Origin: Burkholderiales bacterium RIFCSPHIGHO2_01_FULL_63_240
Lineage (GTDB): Bacteria; Pseudomonadota; Gammaproteobacteria; Burkholderiales; Burkholderiaceae_C
Assembly (NCBI GenBank): GCA_001770725.1
Contig: MERU01000002.1
Location: forward strand, 372,001 to 436,000
DNA: 64,000 bases
Direction: 5' to 3'
A program made the translations under genes and the position numbers. This document shows positions 7,484 to 22,255 of this stretch, in pieces. Position 1 is the stretch's first letter, and every line of letters starts with the position of its first letter. The notes below the pieces were generated by a model. The model was not told the DNA's origin. It was given only the letters and a program-made list of their open reading frames with translations, and searched no databases.

Positions 7484-10333
7484 ATGCCCCAACGCACACC
7501 CGCTCAACCTCGCGCCAGCAAGTCGCCCAAATCGAGCAAATCGAGCAAAGCGACCAAGGCCGTTGCCAGCTCCAGCGCTGTCACCGCGCCCTTGCTCAGG
7601 GACGTCCGCCTGCTGGGCAAGCTGCTGGGCGACGTCATCCGCGAACAGGAAGGCCAGGCCACCTTCGATCTCATCGAGAAGATCCGCCAACTGGCCGTGG
7701 CCTACCGCGGCCGCCAGGACGCCAAGGCCGGCAAGGCGCTCGATCGCCTGCTCAACAACCTGTCGGCCGACCAGAGCGTGTCCGTCATCCGGGCGTTCAG
7801 CTACTTTTCCCACCTGGCCAACCTGGCGGAAGACCGGCACCAGGTCCGCCAGGCCAACCAGGCCGGCACGCGCCCCGCGACGGGCTCGATCCCTGCCGCG
7901 CTGGAGCGGCTGGACGCGGCGGGCGTGCGCTCGGACGACATCGCCAGGCTGCTGCAAGGCGCCTACCTGTCGCCAGTGCTGACCGCGCACCCGACGGAGG
8001 TGCAGCGCAAATCGATCCTCGACGCCGAACGGGCGGTGGCGGAGTTGCTCACGCGACTGGATCAGGCCTCGGCTGGCGGCGCCCGCGAGGTCGAGCAAGC
8101 CTTGCGCGCCCGCGTCACCCAGCTCTGGCAGACGCGCATGCTGCGCTACACCAAGCTCACCGTGGCCGACGAGATTGAAAACGCGCTGAGCTACTACCCG
8201 CTGACCTTCCTGCGCGAGATCCCGCGCCTGTATGAACAGATCGAAGCCGCCTTGCCCGGGAGGGACATCGCGCCCTTCCTGCGCATGGGCCACTGGATCG
8301 GCGGCGACCGGGACGGCAACCCCAACGTCACCGCCGAGACCCTGCGGCTGGCCCTGTCGCGCCAGAGCGAGGTGGCCCTGCGCCACCACCTGCGCGAGAT
8401 CCATGAACTGGGCGCCGAGCTCTCGATGTCGGGCCACCTGATCGAGGTCTCGCCCGAGATGCGCGCCCTGGCCGACCGATCACCCGACCACAACCCCCAC
8501 CGCAGCGACGAGCCCTACCGCCGCGCGCTCACGGGTGTCTACGCCAGGCTGGCAGCCACGCTGCAGGAGCTGACCGGCACCGAGGCCTTGCGCCACGCTG
8601 TCGCACCCGAAGCCCCCTACCTGCGCGCCGAAGACTTCCTGAGCGACCTGCAGACCGTGGACGCCTCGCTGCGCGCCCACCACGCGTCGGCCATCGCCGA
8701 CCTGCGCGTTCGTCCCCTGATCCGGGCCGTGCAGGTCTTCGGCTTTCACCTCGCCACGCTGGACCTGCGCCAAAGCTCGGACCAGCATGAACTCGTGATC
8801 GGTGAACTGCTGGCCCGGGCCGAAGTCGAGCCCGACTACGCTTCGCTGGACGAAGAAGCCAAGCAGGCCCTGTTGTGTCGGCTGCTCAACGAGGCCCGCC
8901 CACTTCGGGTTCACCAGGCGGCCTACTCCGACCTCGCCCAGAGCGAGCTGGCCATCTTCGAGACCGCAGCCCAGGCCCGCCGCCGCTACGGCACGCAGGC
9001 GCTGAGGCACTGCATCATTTCGCACACCGAAACCGTCAGCGACCTGCTGGAGGTGCTGTTGCTGCAGAAAGAGTGCGGCCTGATGCATGGCACGCTGCAC
9101 GGCCACGACGCCAGGGTCGAGCTCATCGTGGTGCCCCTGTTCGAGACCATCGCCGACCTGCGCCACGCCGAAGGCATCATGCGAGGCTTCTACGCGGTGC
9201 CGGGCATCGCGGAGCTGATCCAGCGCTCCGGGGCCGAGCAAGACATCATGCTCGGCTACAGCGACAGCAACAAGGATGGCGGTTACTTCACCAGCAACTG
9301 GGAGCTGTACCAAGCCGAGATCCGGCTGGTTGCGCTCTTTGACAAGCTGCAGAGCCACCATGGCATCCGCCTGCGCCTGTTCCACGGACGGGGCGGCACC
9401 GTGGGGCGTGGCGGTGGCCCATCGCACCAGGCCATCCTGGCCCAGCCCCCCGGCACGGTGAACGGGCAGATCCGCCTGACCGAACAAGGCGAGGTCATCG
9501 CCTCCAAGTACGCCAACCCCGACATCGGCCGCCGCAACCTCGAGACCCTGGTCTCGGCCATGCTGGAAGCCAGCCTGCTCAAGCCCCCTCGCCCCGTGCC
9601 GGGCACCTTCCTGCAAGCCGCGCAATCCCTGTCAGAAGCCAGCATGGCGGCCTATCGCAAGCTGGTCTACGAAACCGACGGCTTCACCGATTACTTCTTC
9701 TCGGCCACCCCCATCCGCGAGATCGCCGAGCTCAACATCGGCTCGCGCCCCGCTTCGCGCAAGGCCAGCCGGCGCATCGAAGACCTGCGCGCCATTCCCT
9801 GGGGCTTTTCGTGGGGGCAATGCCGCGTGGCCCTGCCCGGCTGGTTCGGCATGGGCAGCGCCTTCGAAGCCTTCCTGAGCGCAGCGGGCACCGAGCGCAA
9901 GGCGCAACTCGCCTTGCTGCAACGCATGCACAAGCAATGGCCGTTCTTTCGCACCTTGCTGTCCAACCTGGAGATGGTGCTGGCCAAGAGCGACCTCGCC
10001 ATCGCCGAGCGCTACGTCAGCCTGGTCGAGGACAAAAAGCTGGGCAAACGCATCATGGCGACCATCCGCGCCGAGTGGGAGCGCACCTCCACGCATTTGC
10101 GCCTGATCACCGAGTCGCGCGAGCGCCTGTCCAGCCAACCTGAGCTCGCCAGCTTCCTGGCTTACCGGCTGCCTTATGTCGACCCACTCAACCACCTTCA
10201 GGTGGAGCTCATGCGGCGCTACCGCCAGCATGGCGCGGACAACAAGGCTGGCCTGGATGCGTCCGAGCGGGTTCAGCGAGGCATCCACCTGTCCATCAAC
10301 GGGGTGGCTGCCGGATTGCGCAACACGGGCTGA
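7484..10333 (+). CDS. ppc: Phosphoenolpyruvate carboxylase
   Basis: This 949-residue cytosolic enzyme adds bicarbonate to PEP to give oxaloacetate, the anaplerotic step feeding the TCA cycle. Signatures in order: [11 protein letters not shown] with catalytic H169, [20 protein letters not shown] at 591-600 with K597, [14 protein letters not shown] from 633, and the C-terminal LRNTG. The first 35 residues are Ser/Lys/Ala-rich and not part of the fold. The ATG at 7484 is the first methionine of the frame; a TTG two codons upstream is less likely. It follows the dicarboxylate transporter on the same strand, grouping C4 uptake and C4 synthesis. Regulation by acetyl-CoA and aspartate is known for the family but cannot be read here. 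Confidence 0.97.
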   Translation: MPQRTPAQPRASKSPKSSKSSKATKAVASSSAVTAPLLRDVRLLGKLLGDVIREQEGQATFDLIEKIRQLAVAYRGRQDAKAGKALDRLLNNLSADQSVSVIRAFSYFSHLANLAEDRHQVRQANQAGTRPATGSIPAALERLDAAGVRSDDIARLLQGAYLSPVLTAHPTEVQRKSILDAERAVAELLTRLDQASAGGAREVEQALRARVTQLWQTRMLRYTKLTVADEIENALSYYPLTFLREIPRLYEQIEAALPGRDIAPFLRMGHWIGGDRDGNPNVTAETLRLALSRQSEVALRHHLREIHELGAELSMSGHLIEVSPEMRALADRSPDHNPHRSDEPYRRALTGVYARLAATLQELTGTEALRHAVAPEAPYLRAEDFLSDLQTVDASLRAHHASAIADLRVRPLIRAVQVFGFHLATLDLRQSSDQHELVIGELLARAEVEPDYASLDEEAKQALLCRLLNEARPLRVHQAAYSDLAQSELAIFETAAQARRRYGTQALRHCIISHTETVSDLLEVLLLQKECGLMHGTLHGHDARVELIVVPLFETIADLRHAEGIMRGFYAVPGIAELIQRSGAEQDIMLGYSDSNKDGGYFTSNWELYQAEIRLVALFDKLQSHHGIRLRLFHGRGGTVGRGGGPSHQAILAQPPGTVNGQIRLTEQGEVIASKYANPDIGRRNLETLVSAMLEASLLKPPRPVPGTFLQAAQSLSEASMAAYRKLVYETDGFTDYFFSATPIREIAELNIGSRPASRKASRRIEDLRAIPWGFSWGQCRVALPGWFGMGSAFEAFLSAAGTERKAQLALLQRMHKQWPFFRTLLSNLEMVLAKSDLAIAERYVSLVEDKKLGKRIMATIRAEWERTSTHLRLITESRERLSSQPELASFLAYRLPYVDPLNHLQVELMRRYRQHGADNKAGLDASERVQRGIHLSINGVAAGLRNTG

Positions 10334-10344
10334 AAGATCGCCCT

Positions 10345-10350
10345 TACAAT
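10345..10350 (+). promoter_or_regulatory. Candidate -10 element for the gcv transcript
   Basis: TACAAT lies 7 bases before the first base of the riboswitch and just after the ppc stop, the right place for a -10 box starting the RNA near 10357. No good -35 hexamer was found at 16-18 bases upstream, which lies in the 3' end of ppc. Confidence 0.45.
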
Positions 10351-10356
10351 GCGCGA

Positions 10357-10612
10357 CTGCCAGGAGAGAACCCCCGCGCCATGAAAGTGGCACGCAGGGG
10401 GTCGCCGAAGGCGCAGGGCCCCACCGGCAACGGTGTGCTGGCCCGAACGCTCAGGCAAAAGGACTGGCAGACACGACCTCGGTCGTGATCCTCACTGGAG
10501 AGAGCCCGGTAGCAGCTGCAAAGCCATGCAAGCCGGGCCACCGAAGGGGCAAGCCTTAACCGCGGTCGCATCGGCTGCGAGGGGTCAATCTCTCAGGTAA
10601 AGCGGACAGCGA
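10357..10612 (+). promoter_or_regulatory. Tandem glycine riboswitch
   Basis: Two glycine-aptamer cores are recognisable in a row. The first (about 10357-10470) has CAGGAGAGAA, then GCCGAAGGCGCA, then GCTCAGGCAAAAGGACTGGC. The second (about 10492-10612) has TGGAGAGAGCC, then CACCGAAGGGGCAAGCC, then TCTCTCAGGTAAAGCGGACA. These are the conserved GGAGAG, CCGAAGG.GCAA, CUCAGGYAAA and GGAC blocks of the family. It sits directly before gcvT, the standard place, where glycine binding switches on glycine cleavage. No terminator with a U-run lies between it and gcvT, so control may act on translation. The readout element is not identified. Confidence 0.93.
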
Positions 10613-10708
10613 GGGCAAGCGGAAGTTCGTCGTTTCAGGCACCCCGTGGCTGAAGCGGCAGGACACATCAACACCCTGCCCTCCCGGCCACACCAGCCGG
10701 CATTCGCC

Positions 10709-11836
10709 ATGTCCGACGTTTCCACCGCGCCCCTGCTGACCACCCCGCTGCACGCCCTGCACATCGAGCTCGGCGCCAAGATGGTGCCCTTTGGCGGCTA
10801 CGACATGCCCGTGCAGTACGCCAGCGGCATCCTGGCCGAGCACAAGCACACGCGCGCCGCAGCCGGCCTGTTCGACGTCTCGCACATGGGCCAGGTGCTG
10901 CTCAGCGGCCCCGGCGCCGACGCCGCCCTCGAAACCCTGGTGCCCGTCGACATCGTTGACCTGGCGGTGTTCAAGCAGCGCTACGCCTTGTTCACCAACG
11001 ACCAGGGCGGCATCCTCGACGACCTGATGGTCACCCGCCGCGAAAACGACCTGTTCGTGGTCGTCAACGCCGCCTGCAAGGCACAGGACATCGCCCACCT
11101 GCAGGCCCGAATCGGCCACCTCTGCACCGTCACGCCGCTGCCAGAACAGGCCCTGCTGGCCCTGCAAGGACCTGAGGCCGTGGCTGCGCTGGCGCGACTC
11201 AACGCCGATGTGCAAAAGCTCGTGTTCATGACCGGCGGTCACTTCGCGCTCGACGGCATCGACTGCTTCGTCACGCGCTCGGGCTACACCGGTGAAGACG
11301 GCTTCGAGATTTCCGTCCCAGCAGACAAGGCGGAGCAGCTCGCCCGCGCCCTGCTGGCCCAACCCGAAGTCAAACCCATCGGCCTGGGCGCGCGCGACAC
11401 GCTGCGCCTGGAAGCGGGCCTGTGCCTCTACGGCCACGACATCGACACCACCACCACCCCGGTGGAAGGCAGCCTGACCTGGGCCATCCAGAAGGTGCGC
11501 CGCGCCGGCGGGGCCCGCGCTGGTGGCTACCCGGGCGCCGCTGTCATCGACACCCAACTGGCTCAGGGCGCGGCCCGCAAGCGCGTGGGCCTGATCAGCA
11601 CGGAGCGCATGCCCGTGCGCGAAGGTGCCAAGGTCGTTGACACCAACGGCACCGAGATCGGCGTCGTCACCAGCGGCTCGCTCGGCCCCAGCCTGAACCA
11701 GCCCGTGGCCCTGGCCTACGTCAGCACCGCCAACGCCGCCGTCGGCACCCCCGTCTTCGCCCTGGTGCGAGACAAGAAGGTGCCAATGACCGTGGCCAGC
11801 ACGCCCTTCGTGCCGAACCGCTACCACCGCGGCTGA
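10709..11836 (+). CDS. gcvT: Glycine cleavage system T protein (aminomethyltransferase)
   Basis: The 375-residue protein transfers the methylene group from the lipoyl arm of GcvH to tetrahydrofolate and releases ammonia. Family marks are FGGYDMPVQYASGILAEH near residue 30, LFDVSHMGQV, FKQRYALFTNDQGGILDDL, RSGYTGEDGFEI, LGARDTLRLEAGLCLYGHD and, near the C-terminus, a conserved VTSGSLGPSLNQPVALAYV stretch. The ATG at 10709 gives the usual N-terminus. An in-frame GTG at 10646 would add 21 residues, and neither has a strong ribosome site. It is the first gene of gcvT-gcvH-gcvP and lies behind the glycine riboswitch. Confidence 0.95.
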   Translation: MSDVSTAPLLTTPLHALHIELGAKMVPFGGYDMPVQYASGILAEHKHTRAAAGLFDVSHMGQVLLSGPGADAALETLVPVDIVDLAVFKQRYALFTNDQGGILDDLMVTRRENDLFVVVNAACKAQDIAHLQARIGHLCTVTPLPEQALLALQGPEAVAALARLNADVQKLVFMTGGHFALDGIDCFVTRSGYTGEDGFEISVPADKAEQLARALLAQPEVKPIGLGARDTLRLEAGLCLYGHDIDTTTTPVEGSLTWAIQKVRRAGGARAGGYPGAAVIDTQLAQGAARKRVGLISTERMPVREGAKVVDTNGTEIGVVTSGSLGPSLNQPVALAYVSTANAAVGTPVFALVRDKKVPMTVASTPFVPNRYHRG

Positions 11837-11908
11837 GTGATCAACGGCTGAGCGACAATCCCGCCCGTTCGGCTCCCACCCATTTTTTGTATCCCAAGGA
11901 CGTCCACC

Positions 11909-12283
11909 ATGACCATCAAGTACACGCCCGACCACGAATGGCTGCAGATCGAAGCCGATGGCACCGCCATCGTCGGCATCACCCACCACGCTCAGGACGC
12001 CCTGGGTGACGTGGTCTTCGTCGACCTGCCCGCCGTGGGCACCACCTTCAAGGCCAAGGACGTGGCCGGCGTCGTTGAGTCCGTCAAGGCCGCCGCCGAC
12101 GTCTACATGCCCATCGACGGCGAGATCACCGAGGTCAACGAAGCCCTGCGCGACGACCCGGCCCTGGCCAACACCGACCCGACCGGCGCCGGCTGGTTCT
12201 TCAAGGTCAAGTTCGCCAACGCGGCCCAGCTCGACGCCCTGCTGGACAAGACCGGCTACGACGAGCTGCTGAAGAACGCCTGA
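11909..12283 (+). CDS. gcvH: Glycine cleavage system H protein
   Basis: This 124-residue lipoyl carrier shuttles the aminomethyl group between GcvP, GcvT and the L-protein. The lipoylation site is K60 in [15 protein letters not shown]. The fold marks [20 protein letters not shown] and [13 protein letters not shown] precede it, and GAGWFFKVK follows, all as in the family. The ATG has an AAGGA site. It lies 72 bases after gcvT and 66 before gcvP with no terminator seen, so the three are one operon. No lpd gene (the L-protein) is nearby. Confidence 0.97.
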   Translation: MTIKYTPDHEWLQIEADGTAIVGITHHAQDALGDVVFVDLPAVGTTFKAKDVAGVVESVKAAADVYMPIDGEITEVNEALRDDPALANTDPTGAGWFFKVKFANAAQLDALLDKTGYDELLKNA

Positions 12284-12349
12284 CGCGAGCCGCCTTGCGC
12301 GACCTGGGGAGCGGCCCTGAGCCCGCCGCGCCCTCGTGAACCCCACCCG

Positions 12350-15283
<2,934 letters not shown>

Positions 15284-15409
15284 CACCACACATGCCCAGG
15301 TGAACAACGTGGTCTTTGCCCGGCAGCCCAAGCCGCACCAAGACAATGCATGTTCGTCCGCCGGGCTCGGTGTGCGGTAGTCGTTTCACGACGGGCCCCT
15401 TCACGCTTG

Positions 15410-15430
15410 GCACCGGATCGCCTCCGGTGC
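15410..15430 (+). other. Hairpin directly before the kinase ribosome site
   Basis: A perfect 8-base stem GCACCGGA / TCCGGTGC with loop TCGCC ends 9 bases before the AGGAGG that serves the hybrid kinase. It lacks a T-run, so it is probably not a terminator for gcvP. It might shield the transcript end or influence initiation. Confidence 0.45.
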
Positions 15431-15448
15431 ACCCATGCAGGAGGCCTG

Positions 15449-18178
15449 ATGGCTGCCGCGATCACGCAAGGGCCCCAGACCGGGTTCCCTTCCCCCACGG
15501 GCGCCAGCCTGGAGCTCGCCCTGCACGCCGCGCATGCCGGCGTCTGGGAGTGGAACCTGCGAACCGATGAGAACCGCTGGACCGAGGAGGTCTGGCGCCT
15601 CTACGGCCTCAGCCCGGGCTCGCAACCGCCCACCTTCAACACCTGGCTGTCCAGCGTTCACCCCGATGACCGGGACCACGCCGTGCGCACCGTCAGCGAG
15701 GCCCGACGTGCGGGCGCCCCGTTCGAAACCACCTGGCGCACCCACCCCGATCGTGGGCCCATTCGCTGGATCCTCAGCCGGGGCCAGCCCGGCCTGCTCA
15801 CCCGCGACGGCCCGACGCACTACGTCGGCATCGTCATGGACATCACCTCGCAGAAGCAGGCCGAGGACAGGATCCAGCGGCTCAACACCCAACTGGCCGA
15901 ACGCGTGGCCGACCGCACGGCGGCCCTGACCGAACACCAGCGCCTGCTTCAGACCATCCTGGATGGCGTGCCCGGCCTGATCGCCTACTGGGACGCCAGC
16001 CTGCACAACCGCTTCGCCAACCACGCCTACGGAGAATGGTTCGGCATGCCCCCGCAGGACATCCACGGGCTGCACATCAGCGAAGTCCTGGGCGCCGACC
16101 TTTACGAACTCAATCGGCCCAACATCGAAGCGGCCCTGCGCGGCGAGCGCCAGTGCTTCCTGCGCGACCTGCCCGTGCCGGGGCACCCCGGCTTGTCCCG
16201 CGTCAGCGAAGCCCACTACCTGCCCGACTTCGACGGCGACGAGGTCAAAGGCTTCCTCGTCCTCGTGCTCGACGTCACCGATGCCAAACGCGCTGAACAG
16301 ACTGCCAAAGCAGCCAGCCAGGCCAAATCAGATTTCCTATCCAATGTCAGCCACGAGTTGCGCACCCCGCTGAACACCATGTTCGGCCTGGCCCAGATCG
16401 GCTTGAAGGAAGGCGCCAACTCGGCTTGCGCGGGCACCTTCCGCCAGATCCTCGAATCCGGCCAGCACCTGTTGTCGCTCATCGACGAGGTGCTCGACTT
16501 CTCCAAGATCGAGGCCGGCAAGATGCACCTGTACCTGGGCGTGGTCGACATCGGCCGGCTGATCGAGCAGGTGCTGGGCGTGACCGCCTTGCGGGCATGC
16601 AGCAAGGGCATCCGGTTGGTGATCGACGAATCCGTCGACGTGCCGGCTCAAACGCTGGGCGACGCCAAGCGCCTGACCCAGATCCTCGTCAACCTGCTCG
16701 CCAACGCGATCAAATTCACCGACCAAGGTGAAGTGCGGCTGGGCCTGAGCCGCCGCGGCGGCGTTCTCCATCTCTCGGTCTGCGACACGGGCATGGGCAT
16801 CCCATCGGAGCGACTGGCCGATCTGTTCCAGCCCTTCGTGCAGGTGCACGACACCCAGGGGGGGCAGGCGGGCAGCGGCCTGGGCCTGGCCATCTGCAAG
16901 CGCCTGGTCGAACTCATGGGCGGCGACATCGATGTCCAGAGCGAACGCGGCCGGGGCACGTGCTTTCATGTGACGCTGCCGTTGAAGGAGGCAGCCCCCG
17001 CGCAGTGGGCGCCGCTGTCCGACCTCATTCTGATCGGGTTCCCGGCAGACGAGCGCGAGGCCCTACTCGATCAACTGCGGCAACGGGGCTGCCCGGCCTG
17101 CTGGAACGACACCTTGCCCGAAGCCCTGCCCGTGCGCGCCACGCTGCTGCTGCACCAGCGCGCCTTGAGCAGCCACCCCACGGCCCTGCTCAACGAGCGG
17201 CTCGCCTCGGGGCAAACCGTGATCGTGCACCTGCCCGAAGTTGGCAGCCGGCCTGTCGGCCAGGACGGCTCGCCCTTGTCCATGGACGCCACCTTGCTGA
17301 GCGGCCCGCTCTCGCCCTTGAGGCTGCTGCATGTGCTCACCCACCACCCGCGACAGCATGCTCGAGCCGGTCTGCGCCGACTGGCCGGCCTGCGCCTGCT
17401 GGCCGCCGAAGACAACCCGGTGAACCGGTTGATCCTCGGGCAGATGCTGGAGGCAGAAGGCGCAGCCATCGAGTTCGCCTTCGATGGCGCCCAGGCAGTC
17501 GAGCGCATCGAGCAGGGGCCGGCCAACATCGACCTCATCCTGTGCGACATCCAGATGCCGGTCATGGACGGCAACGAGGCCACGCGCCGCATCCGAAAAC
17601 TGCCCGCGCACCCGCCCATCATCGGGTTGACCGCGCACGCCTTCAGCCAGGCCAGGGAAGAAGCGCTGCGCTCGGGCATGGTCGACTACATCACCAAACC
17701 CTATATGCTGGATACTTTGGTGCAGGCGGTGCTCAAGCACGTGTCGCGCCCGCCGGAGAGCCCCATGAACGTTGTCCCCCCCTCCAGCTCGGCCAGCCCT
17801 TCAGGTCCCTCCGAACGGCCTGCGCCCGAAGCCGACTGGGCGAGCATGCAGCAGCACTTCGCTCCGCAGCCAGGCGTGCTGGCCGCGCTCATCAGCGTGG
17901 CGCGCCAGACCCTGCCCGGCGTGGCCGAACAACTCGACCTGGCGCTGCAGGCCGGCGACCTCGCGCGGCTGGCCAAGGTCGCCCACGAGATCAAGGGCAT
18001 CGCCCTGAACCTGCGCACCCCGGGCCTCACCGACCTGGCCACGCGCACCCAGGACCAGTCGCGGCAAGCCGAACCGCTGGCAGCCGAGTGGGGGCACCAG
18101 CTGTCCGGTCACCTTCGCGGCTTCCTGGCGCAGCTGTCCTCGCCTTCCGGCGAGCCCACCTCCGCGACCGGTCAGTAG
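15449..18178 (+). CDS. Soluble hybrid histidine kinase (PAS-PAS-HisKA-HATPase-REC-HPt)
   Basis: This 909-residue protein has no membrane segments. Domains: PAS/PAC at about 22-140 (GVWEWNLRTDENRW), coiled coil to 165, a second PAS at about 166-285, HisKA with H302 in SHELRTPLN, the ATPase domain at about 405-512 (N-box NLLANAIKF, DTGMG, GSGLGLAI), a receiver at about 645-765 with D700 in LILCDIQMP, and an HPt domain at about 795-895 with H846 in VAHEIKG. Residues 520-640 look like a second receiver that has lost its aspartate. This full phosphorelay on one chain needs an unlinked final regulator; none is adjacent. The start at 15449 has AGGAGG; the frame open to 15350 is ignored. The stimulus is unknown. 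Confidence 0.9.
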   Translation: MAAAITQGPQTGFPSPTGASLELALHAAHAGVWEWNLRTDENRWTEEVWRLYGLSPGSQPPTFNTWLSSVHPDDRDHAVRTVSEARRAGAPFETTWRTHPDRGPIRWILSRGQPGLLTRDGPTHYVGIVMDITSQKQAEDRIQRLNTQLAERVADRTAALTEHQRLLQTILDGVPGLIAYWDASLHNRFANHAYGEWFGMPPQDIHGLHISEVLGADLYELNRPNIEAALRGERQCFLRDLPVPGHPGLSRVSEAHYLPDFDGDEVKGFLVLVLDVTDAKRAEQTAKAASQAKSDFLSNVSHELRTPLNTMFGLAQIGLKEGANSACAGTFRQILESGQHLLSLIDEVLDFSKIEAGKMHLYLGVVDIGRLIEQVLGVTALRACSKGIRLVIDESVDVPAQTLGDAKRLTQILVNLLANAIKFTDQGEVRLGLSRRGGVLHLSVCDTGMGIPSERLADLFQPFVQVHDTQGGQAGSGLGLAICKRLVELMGGDIDVQSERGRGTCFHVTLPLKEAAPAQWAPLSDLILIGFPADEREALLDQLRQRGCPACWNDTLPEALPVRATLLLHQRALSSHPTALLNERLASGQTVIVHLPEVGSRPVGQDGSPLSMDATLLSGPLSPLRLLHVLTHHPRQHARAGLRRLAGLRLLAAEDNPVNRLILGQMLEAEGAAIEFAFDGAQAVERIEQGPANIDLILCDIQMPVMDGNEATRRIRKLPAHPPIIGLTAHAFSQAREEALRSGMVDYITKPYMLDTLVQAVLKHVSRPPESPMNVVPPSSSASPSGPSERPAPEADWASMQQHFAPQPGVLAALISVARQTLPGVAEQLDLALQAGDLARLAKVAHEIKGIALNLRTPGLTDLATRTQDQSRQAEPLAAEWGHQLSGHLRGFLAQLSSPSGEPTSATGQ

Positions 18179-18990
18179 ATCAACCGATCAGGTCGGATGT
18201 CGCGCAGGATGGTCGTGGCGATCTCTTCGATCGACTTGTGCGTTGACGACAACCACGCGATGCCTTCGCGGCGCATCATCGCCTCGGCCTGCTGCACCTC
18301 GAAGCGGCAGTTCTCGAGGTTGGCGTAACGGCTGTTGGGCCGCCTCTCGTTGCGGATCTGGCTCAGGCGCTGCGGGTCAATCGTCAGCCCGAAGCACTTC
18401 TTCTTGTAGGGCTTGAGCATGGTCGGCAGAAAGCCCCGGTCGAAGTCCTCGGGGATCAGCGGCACGTTGGCCGCCTTGACGCCATGCTGCATCGCCAGGT
18501 ACAGCGAGGTCGGGGTCTTGCCGCAGCGGCTCACGCCCACCAGCACCACATCGGCTTCTTCCAGGTTGCGGGAAGACTGGCCATCGTCGTGTTCCAGGGC
18601 GTAGTTGATCGCGTCGATGCGGTTGTTGTACTCGCCGTCCACGCTGGCGTCGCTGAAGCGCCCGACCCGGTGGTTGGACTTCATGTCGAGCTCTTCCTCG
18701 AGCGGCTCGACGAAGGTCTTGATGACGTCGAAGACCTTGCCCTGGCAGGTCTTGAGGATGGCCAGCACGTCGTCGTTGGCCAGCGTCGTGAACACGATGG
18801 GGCGCTGGCCCTCGCGCTCGGCCGCGGCGTTGATCTCGCGCACGACATGGAAGGCCTTGTCTTCCGTGTCGATGAAGGGCCGGCGCACGTGGCGCATCTT
18901 GATGGCGAACTGCGCCAGGATGGAATTGCCCATGGTCTCGGCGGTGATGCCGGTGCCATCGGACACGAAGAAAACGCTGCGATCGGGCAT
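18172..18990 (-). CDS. ppsR: PEP synthase regulatory protein (bifunctional kinase/pyrophosphorylase)
   Basis: The 272-residue DUF299-family protein begins with VFFVSDGTGITAETMGNSIL and carries a P-loop-like GVSRCGKTPTS at 152-162, the signature of PSRP. Known members phosphorylate PEP synthase on a threonine next to its catalytic histidine using ADP, and remove the phosphate with inorganic phosphate. Its target is encoded divergently at 19223, which fixes the assignment to PEP synthase rather than plant-type PPDK. Its last 7 bases overlap, tail to tail, the end of the hybrid kinase gene. No strong ribosome site is visible before the ATG. Confidence 0.95.
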   Translation of the reverse strand: MPDRSVFFVSDGTGITAETMGNSILAQFAIKMRHVRRPFIDTEDKAFHVVREINAAAEREGQRPIVFTTLANDDVLAILKTCQGKVFDVIKTFVEPLEEELDMKSNHRVGRFSDASVDGEYNNRIDAINYALEHDDGQSSRNLEEADVVLVGVSRCGKTPTSLYLAMQHGVKAANVPLIPEDFDRGFLPTMLKPYKKKCFGLTIDPQRLSQIRNERRPNSRYANLENCRFEVQQAEAMMRREGIAWLSSTHKSIEEIATTILRDIRPDRLIY

Positions 18991-19093
18991 GGGAAGCGGG
19001 GGACCGCGAACGAGGGGGTGCGGTGTTCACAACACAGGCCCCTGGCGCGATCCGGATTCATTGGAAAGACCCCCCGGATCATAGGCGGGACCC

Positions 19094-19099
19094 TACAAT
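19094..19099 (+). promoter_or_regulatory. Candidate -10 element for ppsA in divergent ppsR/ppsA region
   Basis: TACAAT occurs in the 232-base spacer between ppsR and ppsA, about 125 bases before the ppsA ATG. No good -35 lies at the right distance, so this is tentative. The rest of the spacer shows nothing else clear. Confidence 0.3.
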
Positions 19100-19222
19100 C
19101 GGTCCAACCGTTTCCGGCCCGCCCGCTGACGCCCGCCAGGTCACACCATCAAAACAACAGACCGGCCGCCCCAGCTCCGCCCCGGAGGCAAAGAGATTTT
19201 TTCACCATCCTGGAGCTTTTCA

Positions 19223-21628
<2,406 letters not shown>

Positions 21629-21650
21629 GGCCCTGAGCGGCCCGGCACCC

Positions 21651-21676
21651 AACGCCACCCTCGGGTGGCGTTTTTG
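21651..21676 (+). terminator. Terminator of ppsA
   Basis: The stem ACGCCACC / GGTGGCGT with loop CTCG is followed by TTTTT, 23 bases behind the ppsA stop. The rpsF -10 box begins only 10 bases after it starts its T-run, so terminator and next promoter are packed together. Confidence 0.85.
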
Positions 21677-21677
21677 C

Positions 21678-21686
21678 TGCTATACT
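21678..21686 (+). promoter_or_regulatory. Extended -10 promoter element for rpsF operon
   Basis: TGC-TATACT is an extended -10 element, 5 of 6 to consensus. The -35 position falls inside the ppsA terminator stem and is poor, which is compatible with an extended -10 promoter. It gives a leader of about 125 bases before rpsF. Confidence 0.65.
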
Positions 21687-21771
21687 CGCGGGTTTTCCGA
21701 ATGTTGAAGCCCTTTTTCAGGGGTAACAACCCTTGCCGTCAGCGGGTTTGACGCTTCGCGACGGCTTCCCT

Positions 21772-21799
21772 CCCACCTTTTCAGCCATGAAACGGTGGG
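21772..21799 (+). other. Hairpin in the rpsF leader, possible S6:S18 autoregulation site
   Basis: CCCACC (21772-21777) pairs with GGTGGG (21794-21799) just upstream of the rpsF AAGGAG. Leaders of rpsF operons in many bacteria carry an RNA bound by the S6:S18 complex. The position fits, but I cannot confirm that motif by eye. Confidence 0.35.
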
Positions 21800-21818
21800 G
21801 AATCCACAAGGAGTCACC

Positions 21819-22184
21819 ATGCGTCACTATGAAATCATCGTGCTGATCCACCCGGATCAAAGCGAACAGGTTCCGGCCATGCTGGAGCGTTACAAGACCC
21901 TGATCACCACCACCGGTGGCCAGGTGCACCGCGTTGAAGACTGGGGCCGCCGTCAGCTGGCTTACCAGATCAACAAGCTGGCCAAGGCTCACTACCTGTG
22001 CCTGAACGTCGAAATCAGCAAGGAAACCCTGGCTGAAATCGAAACCGGCTTCAAGTTCAACGACGCCGTGCTGCGTCACCTGACCGTGCTGAAGGACAAG
22101 GCCGAGACCGCTCCTTCCGTGATGATGAAGCAAGTCGAGCGCGAAGAGGCCCGCAAGGCCCAGCAGGAGCAAACCGCCGCCTGA
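21819..22184 (+). CDS. rpsF: 30S ribosomal protein S6
   Basis: The 121-residue protein begins [20 protein letters not shown] and contains [20 protein letters not shown], the conserved S6 core, ending in an Ala/Gln/Glu-rich tail. S6 binds S18 on the 30S platform. The ATG at 21819 has an AAGGAG site; the frame open to 21795 is discounted. It heads the rpsF-priB-rpsR-rplI operon, whose order is itself diagnostic. Confidence 0.98.
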   Translation: MRHYEIIVLIHPDQSEQVPAMLERYKTLITTTGGQVHRVEDWGRRQLAYQINKLAKAHYLCLNVEISKETLAEIETGFKFNDAVLRHLTVLKDKAETAPSVMMKQVEREEARKAQQEQTAA

Positions 22185-22255
22185 TCCATGCCGCAAGGCG
22201 TGAATCAGCAACCGTCCTGCCCTGACGTGACGACCCTTCCAGGCAAGCGCAAGAC

